Assembly (NCBI RefSeq): GCF_019457915.1
Contig: NZ_JAHZSS010000022.1
Location: forward strand, 1 to 64,000
DNA: 64,000 nt
Direction: 5' to 3'
Origin: Neiella holothuriorum
Lineage (GTDB): Bacteria > Pseudomonadota > Gammaproteobacteria > Enterobacterales > Neiellaceae
Position 1 is the first letter of the stretch; each line of letters opens with the position of its first letter. Both the position numbers and the translations under genes were made by a program. Under the pieces are notes generated by a model. That model was not told where the DNA came from and made no database searches. It was given only the letters and a program-made list of their open reading frames with translations. This document shows positions 27,810 to 36,420 of this stretch, piece by piece.

Positions 27810-29357
27810 ATGGATGTCATAGACTGGTGGGTTATCGCCATTTATCTGGTTTTAATGCTTGTTGGCGCTTGGTTCATTGGCCGCAAACAACACTCCCGTG
27901 ATGATTACTACCTTGCCGGCAAATCACTTCCCAGCTGGACCTTAGCTACTTCCATTGTGGCAACACAATGCTCGACCAATAGCTTACTCGGCGCGCCCGC
28001 CTTTGTTGGCTTCGTCCTTGGCGGGGGTATGCTATGGCTGCAATATGAGCTGGCGGTGCCCATGGCGATGTTGCTGCTGTGCATTGTTTTTATGCCGATC
28101 AGACAAGCCGGCATCATCTCTATTTATGAATTTCTCGAACAGCGGCTGGGGCTAAGTTGTCGTCTCTTAGCCAGTGGCTGCTTTTTGTTTTTTCGCGGCG
28201 TAGCCACCGGCGTCACCATATACGGTGTTGCGTCAGTCATTAGTCTAGTGTCCGGCGTGTCGTACACCACGGCGGTTATCTTGCTGATGGGGATCACCAT
28301 TGCCTACGATTTGATGGGCGGTATGAAAGCCGTTGTGATCAGTGATGTCATTCAAATGGTGTTGCTGTTTGGCGCCGTTATCATCGCCCTATTCTGGTTG
28401 TATGAGCCACTGACCACGCACTACTCAGCATTGACCCACAGAACCCAAACCTTAGTGGATGATTGGGGCATTCAATCGGGTCAACACTATGGTTTTTGGC
28501 CGATGTTTTTCGGCGGGTTATTTCTTTATGTCGCTTACTATGGCTGCGATCAAAGCCAGGCCCAGCGTTTACTGTCCGCAAAATCACCGGCAACCACACA
28601 AACGGTTCTTGTGCTAAACGGTTTAATTCGGTTCCCGCTAGTACTTTGCTATTGCTTTATAGGGCTTGGCTTAGCGGCTTATGCGATTGAACATCCGAAT
28701 TTCGTGAGCCAGCTTCCGACCACGCAAGCCGGTAGCCCAAACTTCAACCTTGTGTTTCCTTCGTTTGTTAGCCTGGAATTCGCGCCTGGATTAGCAGGGC
28801 TCGCATTGGTGGGATTGTTTGCTGCCGCCATGTCGTCAATTGATTCGGCTTTAAATAGCTTGTCGGCCAGTAGCGTAGAAGATTTTATCGTGCGATTCCG
28901 GCCACTATCGGAAAAACGTCTGTTCTTGTTGTCCAAACTCACCACCTTAGGCTGGGGTGTTTTTGCCGTATTGTTGTCATACCAAGTGGAGCGAATAGCG
29001 CCAACCGTACTAGAAGCCATTAACAAAATTGGCTCGCTGGCGAATGGACCGCTACTTGGCATTTTTGCCATTGCGCTTTTCATGCCGTCACTGGGTAGTC
29101 GAGCCGCATTGCTTGGCTTTGCGCTTGCGTTGCTCAGTAACATCGCCATTTGGTTATTACTACCAACAGTCTCTTGGCTTTGGTGGAACTTAACTGGCCT
29201 CGCTTGCTGCTTAGTATTTTCCCTACTGATTGCCAAGTTGATGGCTCGCCCAATACGTTGGCAGCCCATGGCCTTTCAGCTGGCGCCCGTTAAAGTGGCA
29301 TTACTGATATTGATGACCCTGTTGATCTTAGCCGTAAACCTATGGATTCAATGGTGA
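27810..29357 (+). CDS. Sodium:solute symporter (SSS family)
   Basis: A 515-residue inner-membrane protein with about 13 hydrophobic segments. The N-terminal IGRKQHSRDDYYLAG segment, the TQCSTNSLLGAPAF segment near residue 55 and the AAMSSIDSALNSLS segment near residue 345 are the SSSF hallmarks; the last contributes the sodium site. Substrates in this family range from sugars and amino acids to carboxylates and cannot be read from the sequence. AAGGA lies about eight bases before the ATG. It precedes pyrB, but pyrB has its own promoter. Confidence 0.85.
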   Translation: MDVIDWWVIAIYLVLMLVGAWFIGRKQHSRDDYYLAGKSLPSWTLATSIVATQCSTNSLLGAPAFVGFVLGGGMLWLQYELAVPMAMLLLCIVFMPIRQAGIISIYEFLEQRLGLSCRLLASGCFLFFRGVATGVTIYGVASVISLVSGVSYTTAVILLMGITIAYDLMGGMKAVVISDVIQMVLLFGAVIIALFWLYEPLTTHYSALTHRTQTLVDDWGIQSGQHYGFWPMFFGGLFLYVAYYGCDQSQAQRLLSAKSPATTQTVLVLNGLIRFPLVLCYCFIGLGLAAYAIEHPNFVSQLPTTQAGSPNFNLVFPSFVSLEFAPGLAGLALVGLFAAAMSSIDSALNSLSASSVEDFIVRFRPLSEKRLFLLSKLTTLGWGVFAVLLSYQVERIAPTVLEAINKIGSLANGPLLGIFAIALFMPSLGSRAALLGFALALLSNIAIWLLLPTVSWLWWNLTGLACCLVFSLLIAKLMARPIRWQPMAFQLAPVKVALLILMTLLILAVNLWIQW

Positions 29358-29462
29358 TTTAAATTTTGCTGATTGCTAACGGCAATCGATTAAAATCAGT
29401 ATGATGTAACGCAATTTTTGTGCGCTAAACGCATATCCACCATCGCCCAGGGCGAGATGCTT

Positions 29463-29471
29463 TGATATAAT
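29463..29471 (+). promoter_or_regulatory. Extended -10 promoter of pyrBI
   Basis: TGATATAAT is a perfect extended -10 element (TG-n-TATAAT), 64 bases upstream of the pyrB start codon. No good -35 is seen at 17 bases, as is usual for extended -10 promoters. The short leader that follows contains the palindrome CGGCAATTGCCG but no T-rich attenuator and no pyrL-like leader peptide. Confidence 0.65.
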
Positions 29472-29534
29472 CTCGTTCCGGCTGTGTCTGGCCATCAGGC
29501 ACGTCGGCAATTGCCGTATCCTCAGGGAAGCAGC

Positions 29535-30461
29535 ATGACCAATCCGCTCTACCAAAAGCATATTATTTCTATTGCAGATCTATCGCGCGACGAACTTGAA
29601 CTCATTGTCGCAACGGCCAAACAATTAAAACAAACCCCACGCCCAGACTTGCTTGCCAGCAAAGTTGTGGCCAGCTGTTTTTTCGAGGCCTCAACGCGTA
29701 CCCGATTATCATTTGAAACCGCGGTGCAACGCTTAGGCGGCACTGTCATTGGTTTTGATTCCGGCGGCAATACGTCACTGGCACAAAAAGGCGAAACGCT
29801 CGCCGATTCGGTAAAGGTTATTTCATCCTATACCGATGCTTTTTTCATACGCCACCCGAAAGAAGGTGCCGCTCGACTCGCATCAGAGTATGCCAGCGTT
29901 CCTGTGATTAACGGTGGCGACGGGGCGAATCAACACCCAACTCAAACCTTGCTGGATCTGTTCTCGATTTATGAAACTCAAGGGACGTTAGAAGGCCTCA
30001 ATGTTGCCTTTGTTGGTGACTTGAAATATGGCCGCACCGTTCATTCGCTGGCACAAGCGCTTTCGCTATTTGGCTGTAAATTTTATTTTGTATCACCGAC
30101 CGCATTAGCCATGCCCGATTATTTATGCGAAGAACTAAATCAGGTAGGCGTTAATTTTGAAGTTGTTGATGATTTAGAGGCGGTGATCCCAAAACTCGAC
30201 GTGCTCTACATGACTCGAGTCCAGAAAGAGCGCTTTGATCCGACCGAATATCAGCACATGAAGGCTAACTACATTTTGACGGCTAAAATGCTTGCTGATG
30301 CGAAGGACAATCTCAAGGTATTGCACCCCTTACCTCGTGTTGATGAAATTACAACCGATGTCGATAGCACACCACATGCCTATTATTTTGAACAGGCGGA
30401 AAACGGTGTCTATGCTCGCCAAGCCTTGCTTGCACTGGTGCTTACGGAGGAGTTTTCCTAA
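29535..30461 (+). CDS. pyrB: Aspartate carbamoyltransferase catalytic chain
   Basis: A 308-residue enzyme that joins carbamoyl phosphate and aspartate, the first committed step of pyrimidine synthesis. The carbamoyl-phosphate motif STRTR is at residues 53-57, and the HPTQTLLD and HPLPRVDEI segments complete the active site. The ATG at 29535 has AGGGA seven bases before it and gives the usual N-terminus; an upstream-extended start is rejected. Its stop overlaps the pyrI start by one base (TAATG). Confidence 0.97.
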   Translation: MTNPLYQKHIISIADLSRDELELIVATAKQLKQTPRPDLLASKVVASCFFEASTRTRLSFETAVQRLGGTVIGFDSGGNTSLAQKGETLADSVKVISSYTDAFFIRHPKEGAARLASEYASVPVINGGDGANQHPTQTLLDLFSIYETQGTLEGLNVAFVGDLKYGRTVHSLAQALSLFGCKFYFVSPTALAMPDYLCEELNQVGVNFEVVDDLEAVIPKLDVLYMTRVQKERFDPTEYQHMKANYILTAKMLADAKDNLKVLHPLPRVDEITTDVDSTPHAYYFEQAENGVYARQALLALVLTEEFS

Positions 30462-30922
30462 TGCCACAACACAAATTACAAGTTGAAGCCATTGCGCACG
30501 GTACGGTGATCGATCACATCCCGGCCGGTATGGGCATTCGCATTTTGAAGTTTTTCCAGCTCAGCAATCAAGATCATCCAATTACCGTTGGTCTTAACCT
30601 GCGCTCAAAACATCAGGGCAAAAAAGACATCATCAAAGTAGAAGACACCGTATTTGATGTGACCCAAGCCAACCAGCTCGCGTTATTTGCTAAAGATGCC
30701 ACCATTAATGTCATTGATGACTATGAGGTTGTGGAAAAATATCGTGTCACATTGCCGGATGCCATCGGCTCAGTGCTCAGTTGCCCGAACAGCAACTGCA
30801 TCAGTCACGACGAGCCAGTTAGCACCAAGTTTCATGTGAGTGAAGCGGCTTCCGGTGTCATTCTAAAGTGTCATTACTGTGAGAAGAGTTTCAACCAACG
30901 CTTGTTTAACGAACTGAACTAG
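30461..30922 (+). CDS. pyrI: Aspartate carbamoyltransferase regulatory chain
   Basis: A 153-residue allosteric subunit that binds CTP and ATP and holds the catalytic trimers together. The C-terminal zinc site is Cys108, Cys113, Cys137 and Cys140 (CPNSNC and CHYC). The length equals that of E. coli PyrI. Translational coupling to pyrB is expected from the one-base overlap. Its presence marks the class B holoenzyme typical of enteric bacteria and relatives. Confidence 0.97.
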   Translation: MPQHKLQVEAIAHGTVIDHIPAGMGIRILKFFQLSNQDHPITVGLNLRSKHQGKKDIIKVEDTVFDVTQANQLALFAKDATINVIDDYEVVEKYRVTLPDAIGSVLSCPNSNCISHDEPVSTKFHVSEAASGVILKCHYCEKSFNQRLFNELN

Positions 30923-31060
30923 CGAGTTGACGCGCACTATGCCTCTGACGTTTATCGTTAGAGGCTTGCTTTAGTTTACGACCTTCGGCTCAACGTCCTT
31001 CCTCGGTGGTTGTGGAACGTTACCACCGCCTTTGTTACTCACTCAGCACGGGCCAATTTG

Positions 31061-32386
31061 ATGATTAACGCTGTTATTGTTGCAGTCGCTTTAATGCTGT
31101 TGCTTAGTTTAATGAGAATTAACGTGGTTATTGCGCTGACCATTAGCGCCATGGTGGCGGGGCTAAGCGCCGGCCTGCCTCTACCCGACGTTGTTGCTGC
31201 ATTTGAAAAAGGCTTAGGCGGCGGTGCGACCATTGCGCTTGGCTATGCCATGCTCGGCGCTTTCGCCGTGGCGTTATCGCGCTCAGGCATTACCATTTGG
31301 CTAGCCCACAGCATTATCAGTAAATTGGGGCATGAACCAACTGCTAAGCAAACATTCTGGGTTGAATTAATGATGTTAGCGGCACTCTTGCTAATGGCCG
31401 TCATGTCACAAAACCTAATCCCCGTTCACATCGCCTTTATTCCAATTTTAGTACCACCGCTACTGCGTTTAATGAATGAGTTTCAGCTCGACCGTCGCTT
31501 GGTCGCCTGTGTCCTGACCTTTGGTTTGGTCACACCTTACATGCTGTTACCCATTGGCTTCGGTAATATATTTTTGAATGACATTTTGTTGGCGAATCTC
31601 AATGGCAACGGTCTCAATGCCACCGCAGAATTAGTCATGCCTGCAATGGCGCTTCCCGCATTGGGGATGCTTTCAGGGTTACTGATAGCGGTGCTTTTTA
31701 GTTATCGTAAACGACGCGACTATAGCAGTGCCCATGTTGACGACAGCCCAACTCAAATTCAGTTGCCATCGGCCAAGCAACGTTGGTTAGCCTTATTAGC
31801 CATCGCCGCGACGCTGGCAGTACAGCTCTACACTGACTCGATTATTCTCGGCTCATTGGCGGGCTTAACGGTCTTTACCTTAACGGGGTTGGTGAAATGG
31901 CATCAGACCCATGATCTGTTTTATAACGGCCTTAAACTCATGGCGATGATCGGGTTTATCATGATTGCCGCTTCAGGCTTCGCCGAGGTCGTCAAAGCCA
32001 CAGGCCATGTCACCACGCTCGTCGACAGCCTTACTCAGCACTTTGCTGACAATAAAGCGCTGGCCGCCTTTGCGATGTTAGTGGTGGGATTGTTAATCAC
32101 CATGGGAATTGGTTCATCGTTCTCGACCATTCCAATTATTGCCACACTTTATGTTCCCTTGTGCATCAGTCTTGGATTTTCGGTTAGCGCCACCATCGCA
32201 CTAGTAGGTACGGCAGCTGCGCTGGGCGATGCAGGCTCACCAGCTTCCGATTCAACGTTGGGGCCAACATCGGGCCTTAATGCCGACGGCCAACATGATC
32301 ATATTTGGGATACGGTGGTGCCAACCTTTGTTCATTACAACCTGCCGCTGCTTGCTGCCGGTTGGTTGGCGGCGGTGCTGTTGTAA
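31061..32386 (+). CDS. Na+/H+ antiporter family protein (YuiF-like)
   Basis: A 441-residue inner-membrane protein with about ten to twelve hydrophobic segments. The [21 protein letters not shown] segment near residue 55 and the paired [16 protein letters not shown] and [20 protein letters not shown] segments near the C-terminus are typical of the YuiF-type antiporter family, a relative of NhaC. The ATG at 31061 is preferred because the protein then begins at the first membrane helix; the upstream TTG at 31010 would add a polar extension. It is unrelated in detail to the NhaC-type protein at 24.7 kb. Substrate ions are inferred from the family. Confidence 0.75.
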   Translation: MINAVIVAVALMLLLSLMRINVVIALTISAMVAGLSAGLPLPDVVAAFEKGLGGGATIALGYAMLGAFAVALSRSGITIWLAHSIISKLGHEPTAKQTFWVELMMLAALLLMAVMSQNLIPVHIAFIPILVPPLLRLMNEFQLDRRLVACVLTFGLVTPYMLLPIGFGNIFLNDILLANLNGNGLNATAELVMPAMALPALGMLSGLLIAVLFSYRKRRDYSSAHVDDSPTQIQLPSAKQRWLALLAIAATLAVQLYTDSIILGSLAGLTVFTLTGLVKWHQTHDLFYNGLKLMAMIGFIMIAASGFAEVVKATGHVTTLVDSLTQHFADNKALAAFAMLVVGLLITMGIGSSFSTIPIIATLYVPLCISLGFSVSATIALVGTAAALGDAGSPASDSTLGPTSGLNADGQHDHIWDTVVPTFVHYNLPLLAAGWLAAVLL

Positions 32387-32441
32387 TCGCGCAGAGGAAA
32401 AAACGGCAACAGGCACAATCAACAGAACATTCTCGCTAGCA

Positions 32442-33095
32442 TTAATCGCTTAGCGGGCGAGAAGGCTCATCGCCCAACCTTGAGAATATCTGCTGGATCA
32501 CCGCCTGCAATTGACCATGGGTATCTTGTTGCAACCCAGACAGCAAGATATCCGCATGCTGTTTGCTCGGCACAATGAAACGTTGATACATGGGCCTTAC
32601 CGTCGCTTCAAATTGAGCAACAATGCTGCTTTCTGTTCTCCCCCGCTGTTGGCTATCGCGTGCCACTCGGCGCGCAAGGCAAAGCTCAATATCGGTATCA
32701 ACAAACAAACTCAAATCAAATTTAGATCGCAGCTGTTCATTGGCTAGCAGCAAGATCCCTTCGACCAAGATGATTGGCGCAGGATGAATTGTTTGAGTTC
32801 TATCAGTTCGAGTATGGTGCTGATAACTGTAGATCGGGCTTTCGATACATTGCTGATCAGCGAGCTGAGTCAAATGTTCAAGTAGCAGTTCATCATCAAA
32901 AGCAGACGGGTGGTCATAGTTTGTTTGAGTTCGGCTAGCCAGTGCTAGGTGGTCTTGACACTTGTAGTAAGCATCTTGCTCAACAAGGGTAACCGCGCCC
33001 TGCCCTAGCTGCCGTTCAAGCTCCTTAACAATCTGCTGGCTCAGGAACGATTTACCTGAGCCAGATGGCCCTGAGATAGCAACAAAAAGTGGCAT
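32442..33095 (-). CDS. udk: Uridine kinase family protein
   Basis: A 217-residue P-loop kinase. GPSGSGKS is at residues 9-16, DAYY (near residue 44) and the later DHPSAFD segment are the nucleoside-binding positions of uridine kinases, and RRVARDSQQRGRT is the lid region. It phosphorylates uridine and cytidine in pyrimidine salvage if it follows the family. The ATG at 33095 comes 12 bases after the elbB stop, so the two genes are probably cotranscribed; a GTG at 33104 is possible. Sequence divergence from E. coli Udk leaves some doubt about the exact substrate. Confidence 0.8.
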   Translation of the reverse strand: MPLFVAISGPSGSGKSFLSQQIVKELERQLGQGAVTLVEQDAYYKCQDHLALASRTQTNYDHPSAFDDELLLEHLTQLADQQCIESPIYSYQHHTRTDRTQTIHPAPIILVEGILLLANEQLRSKFDLSLFVDTDIELCLARRVARDSQQRGRTESSIVAQFEATVRPMYQRFIVPSKQHADILLSGLQQDTHGQLQAVIQQIFSRLGDEPSRPLSD

Positions 33096-33107
33096 TAGTG
33101 ACACCGG

Positions 33108-33764
33108 TTAATGAGCTGCCAGCGCTAACACTTTACCGACCAAAGCATCGATACCGGTGGCAACCGAGGCAATATCCGGCCCAAGCATATAGGCTGGTAC
33201 GGTCACCAGCTTGTTCACCTCATCAACGACTGGTTGCTCAACTAGTGCATCAACATGCTCGCCGCCCATAGCGCTTATTGCGGTAGCAACTTCAGCATCA
33301 CACCCTATGGTAACTTTAACGCCGGCACCGTAAATCAGTGGAGCAATAACCGGAGCAATACACAATAAGCCAACGGGCTTACTAACGGCAGCAAAACTCT
33401 TTAAGCTTCGCTCAAGCTCTTTTTCTAACACCATATCGGTGCCATTAAAGGCAAAATCACTTAAGTTCTTCGCTGCACCAAAGCCCCCAGGAACAATCAC
33501 CGCATCGAAGTCTCCAGCATCAAGAGAGGCCAAGGCTTTTACTTCCCCGCGAGCAATGCGCGCCGCCTCTACCAGAACGTTGCGACGTTCTTCTGCCACC
33601 TCGCCGGTAAGGTGATTAATGACATGTGCTTGCTCAATATCGGGAGCAAAGCATTGATAATCGACTCCGCGTTTAGAAAGTGCCAGCAAGGTACACACGG
33701 CTTCGTGAATTTCCGCGCCATCGAAAACGCCACAACCAGCAAGAATAACGGCGACTTTTGCCAT
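33108..33764 (-). CDS. elbB: Glyoxalase ElbB (DJ-1/PfpI-like)
   Basis: A 218-residue class I glutamine amidotransferase-like protein. The AVILAGCGVFDGAEIHE opening, the PGGFGAAKNLSDFA segment near residue 87 and the nucleophile cysteine in GLLCIAP near residue 132 identify ElbB, known in E. coli as a weak glyoxalase once linked to isoprenoid synthesis. The ATG at 33764 is preceded by GAGGA at about nine bases and gives the standard length. It is followed closely by udk and preceded by the ceramidase-like gene with only 20 bases between, so a three-gene transcript is likely. Confidence 0.9.
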   Translation of the reverse strand: MAKVAVILAGCGVFDGAEIHEAVCTLLALSKRGVDYQCFAPDIEQAHVINHLTGEVAEERRNVLVEAARIARGEVKALASLDAGDFDAVIVPGGFGAAKNLSDFAFNGTDMVLEKELERSLKSFAAVSKPVGLLCIAPVIAPLIYGAGVKVTIGCDAEVATAISAMGGEHVDALVEQPVVDEVNKLVTVPAYMLGPDIASVATGIDALVGKVLALAAH

Positions 33765-33784
33765 AGTTAGATTCCTCGAATTAG

Positions 33785-34450
33785 TTAACGGGTTAAATTG
33801 CCAGAACGATACTGATGCCAATACAAACTATACCAACACAAGAAAAGTACCAGCGCATTAAAGGTATGCCACAAGAAGTGAGTACCGATAGGCAAGACGT
33901 CACAGGTCGTATTATCAATAGTACGCATCGTCAACGACAGGGCAAATAGGCCCGCAGCAGATGCTAAATAGCGATCAAATTGACCATGCCGAGCTCGATA
34001 AGCGCCACTAAATAGTAACAGCGTGACGATGGTAGGCAGGTACATTTCTGAACCATTAAGAGTAACTGGCAAATGACCGCTGGCTACGGTAACGGCTGCG
34101 TAGGCAATAAAGAACAATGTTGTTTGCCAACGCGTCAAAGACAACGCTCGACGCGGGTATGCCCACAGGAAGATTATTTGGAACAAATAAATCGGATAGA
34201 TATCGGCCAACATCGCCCAGTGAGTGGCCAAGGTATGAAACAAAAAACTACCTGTGCCAATGGCTATCATCACCCAAGCTAAGCAATGGAGTAGCTTGGC
34301 TGAGCCAAGTTCGCTTCGTCGCCACAACAAGTAAATGGCAATCAACCCCACGAGGATAAATCCGCCGTTGGTCATGGCATTAAGCGGCTCGGACCAAAAA
34401 CTAAAATCCGTTCGCTCACAATAATTATCGTACTGGGCAAACAAATCCAT
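33785..34450 (-). CDS. Ceramidase-like membrane hydrolase (CREST superfamily)
   Basis: A 221-residue protein with about seven membrane helices. The YCERTDFSFWSEPLNAMTN opening (residues 10-28) is the alkaline-ceramidase family start. Ser68, His72, Asp83, His191 and His195 have the same spacing as the zinc-site residues reported for human ACER3 (Ser77, His81, Asp92, His217, His221: intervals of 4, 11 and 4), so an intact metal-dependent amidase site is likely. Most Gammaproteobacteria lack sphingolipids, so the substrate may be another lipid amide. It is the first gene of a probable unit with elbB and udk. Confidence 0.8.
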   Translation of the reverse strand: MDLFAQYDNYCERTDFSFWSEPLNAMTNGGFILVGLIAIYLLWRRSELGSAKLLHCLAWVMIAIGTGSFLFHTLATHWAMLADIYPIYLFQIIFLWAYPRRALSLTRWQTTLFFIAYAAVTVASGHLPVTLNGSEMYLPTIVTLLLFSGAYRARHGQFDRYLASAAGLFALSLTMRTIDNTTCDVLPIGTHFLWHTFNALVLFLCWYSLYWHQYRSGNLTR

Positions 34451-34599
34451 TGTTAACTTCCTTTGTTCGTTATTGTTTAGGTAAACATATCAGTCACATG
34501 TAACAAGGGTAAAGTGGTGAAGTGAATCCTTAGGCTTGGCCGCTCTTTCGCTCTTATCCGCATCAAATCGGCCGCAGGGTACCGTCCCTCTTTGGACAT

Positions 34600-34628
34600 A
34601 AAAAAACCACCGGCAAGCGGTGGTTTTT
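34600..34628 (-). terminator. Bidirectional rho-independent terminator
   Basis: ACCACCG and CGGTGGT flank the loop GCAAG, with A and T runs on either side. It lies 22 bases after the stop of the GcvR-like gene and closes that transcript on the minus strand. Confidence 0.9.
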
Positions 34629-34649
34629 AAAATATTGATTAGTAATTAG

Positions 34650-35153
34650 CTAGTCTTCGAGATCGACCACAACATGCTCGTCAATCGCACGTAACTCGTT
34701 CATTAAATTCTCGGACGATTGCCCTTGAGGAACATTCACAACAAGCTTTGCAACAAATACATTGGTGCCCAGTGATTCAACTTGGATGCGCGAGCTATCC
34801 ATGTGCACCAGTTCGGCAGACTGCTTGTCGATGGTGTTCGTAATATCATGGACGAGACCATATCGGTCATTACTGTGGAAGCTAATTTTTAACGATTCCG
34901 CAGGTGCCGTCGATGATGTATCTACATCGGTGATCTGAACAACCAAACCTTCTTGGTTGGCAAATTCACTCTTAACAGCGTCTACTTGTGCTTTAGGAAC
35001 ATCAACCTTGATATTGGCGGCAATGTGCCCATCTAAATAATTAACCTTACTACTAAGCCATTTGCCTTCGTGCTCATGAGTAAAGTGAGCTAACTGCTGT
35101 AACAAGTTCGGACGATTCAGCCCTGCAAAAGACACAATAAATGCGGTACTCAT
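34650..35153 (-). CDS. GcvR-like tandem ACT-domain protein
   Basis: A 167-residue cytoplasmic protein with two ACT domains (about residues 3-75 and 88-160), the layout of the glycine cleavage system repressor GcvR and related proteins. The second domain has the typical NDRYGLVHDIT opening. ACT domains bind small ligands, usually amino acids; GcvR acts by binding GcvA. No gcv gene is in the window, so this is a GcvR-like protein and not a firm GcvR. The ATG at 35153 has AGGAAG at about eight bases; longer starts are rejected. Confidence 0.75.
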   Translation of the reverse strand: MSTAFIVSFAGLNRPNLLQQLAHFTHEHEGKWLSSKVNYLDGHIAANIKVDVPKAQVDAVKSEFANQEGLVVQITDVDTSSTAPAESLKISFHSNDRYGLVHDITNTIDKQSAELVHMDSSRIQVESLGTNVFVAKLVVNVPQGQSSENLMNELRAIDEHVVVDLED

Positions 35154-35313
35154 ACGATTACTTCCTTTCATTATAATGACCACGAGCATTTACAAGTTAT
35201 AGTACGGGGCGAACCTTGCAGCCAGCTAAACGAAGATCAATGAAATGACGAATCTCTAGAAATTTCTTGCAATTAGGTCTTCATCACCAATTTGAACATT
35301 TATTTGGAGTTTA

Positions 35314-35595
35314 TTGTTGTCCGAATCATCATCCCCTTGGTATCTCTACATTATAGAAACGAGTAAAGGTCACCTCTATACAGGGATCACAACCGACATA
35401 GAGCGGCGATTTTCTGAACACTTGGCAACGAGTAATCATGAGCAAGGCGCAAAAGGTGCGCGTTTCTTCCGGAGCCAGCGTCCTGTTAAGGTCATTTATA
35501 GTGAGGCTCATATCAATCGCTCTGATGCATCAAAACGAGAAGCTGCCGTCAAAAAATTGACCAAACGTCAAAAACTGACACTTTTACGCACTTAG
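35314..35595 (+). CDS. GIY-YIG nuclease superfamily protein (YhbQ-like)
   Basis: A protein of up to 93 residues consisting of one GIY-YIG domain. WYLYIIET and HLYTGITTDIERRFSEH hold the two motif tyrosines, the glycine and the conserved arginine; a KAVKKL-type basic helix follows. Stand-alone members such as YhbQ have DNA-cleaving activity in vitro, but their cellular role is not settled. The start is TTG: codons at 35314 and 35317 are both possible, and the second has the better spacing (seven bases) from the GGAG at 35306-35309. Confidence 0.8.
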   Translation: MLSESSSPWYLYIIETSKGHLYTGITTDIERRFSEHLATSNHEQGAKGARFFRSQRPVKVIYSEAHINRSDASKREAAVKKLTKRQKLTLLRT

Positions 35596-35935
35596 CCCAT
35601 CATCAAATCTGCTTAATTTATCTAATCACTTAAAATGCCAACATGGCATTAGAAAATGATCGCCAATAAAAAGAACAAATTCTAATTTGACCAATAAATA
35701 TGGCTAATCAAGAACATCAACAAGCATATAAACTCACCTCACGCATTAGAATAAATAACCCTAATGACGCATTATAATTGCGCCAGATCAACAACCAATC
35801 ATTATCAAAACTAGCCTTCCCAAAAGTGTTACGAATCACATAAAAAAGTCTTGAATCTTGGTGTTAAATAGCCTCATCGATTTACGGCAACAAACGCCTA
35901 AATCACTTTGTCCTACTGAACCGGAGGATCGGGCA
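35596..35935. other. A/T-rich intergenic region upstream of DUF3718 gene
   Basis: No gene is visible. A small inverted repeat (ATGCCA and TGGCAT around the middle at 35636-35650) lacks a T tail. A TATAAT at 35773-35778 is a candidate -10 for the gene at 35936, but no good -35 is seen. GGAGG eight bases before the ATG is a strong ribosome-binding site. Confidence 0.4.
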
Positions 35936-36274
35936 ATGAAAACATTAATCATCTCAGCTGTTGTAACTTTTGGTGTACTGAACATGGGTGTAACGAATGC
36001 GGCAATGAATCCGGTTGTCGAAAAAGCCCTTCAAAACATTTGCTACAGCAGCGCGACTGACCGTTTACACAATTTCAAAAGAACGGTTAAACAATACAAT
36101 TTGAGCATGGATAAAGTGGCCAACAATGTGGTCTGTAACGGTGAAGACATCGGCTCATTTGCTGCTGAGCATGGCGCTGCTCACAACGCTAACTACATTC
36201 GTGACCATCAACAAGGCCATGTGGAAGTTCGTGAGTTAGCAGTAACGGCTTCTGGCGAAGTGCCAAAAGCGTAA
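35936..36274 (+). CDS. DUF3718 family exported protein
   Basis: A 112-residue protein with a signal peptide (residues 1 to about 22, ending TNAA). The mature part has the DUF3718 pattern: a first cysteine in NICYSSATDR and a second in VVCNGEDIGSFAAEHGA, which probably form a disulfide. The family is found in marine Gammaproteobacteria and has no known function. The start at 35936 is fixed by GGAGG eight bases upstream and by the signal peptide. A strong terminator follows. Confidence 0.75.
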   Translation: MKTLIISAVVTFGVLNMGVTNAAMNPVVEKALQNICYSSATDRLHNFKRTVKQYNLSMDKVANNVVCNGEDIGSFAAEHGAAHNANYIRDHQQGHVEVRELAVTASGEVPKA

Positions 36275-36311
36275 AGATTTCAAACTTTTATTTTCTCTCA
36301 TTCTGTCGTTT

Positions 36312-36338
36312 GCCGCGGTTAATCCGCGGCTTTTTTTT
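36312..36338 (+). terminator. Rho-independent terminator
   Basis: A perfect GC-rich 7-bp stem (GCCGCGG with CCGCGGC, loop TTAAT) is followed by eight T residues. It ends the DUF3718 transcript. Confidence 0.95.
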
Positions 36339-36370
36339 GCCTTTTAAAAGTAACTCAGCGTTTCAGGCAT

Positions 36371-36404
36371 AAAAAAAGCCACCTGTTAAACAGGTGGCTT
36401 TTTA
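36371..36404 (-). terminator. Bidirectional rho-independent terminator
   Basis: AGCCACCTG and CAGGTGGCT flank TTAAA, with seven A residues before and five T residues after. It lies 17 bases beyond the stop of the minus-strand hydratase gene. Confidence 0.9.
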
Positions 36405-36420
36405 TCGTTAAAGCAATAAC

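Noticed and set aside
28679-29269. 196-codon frame antisense to the sodium:solute symporter
   Set aside because: Complement of membrane-helix codons; no start signal or recognisable domain.
29362-29534. pyrL-type attenuator before pyrB
   Set aside because: No leader peptide, no U-rich terminator and too short a leader.
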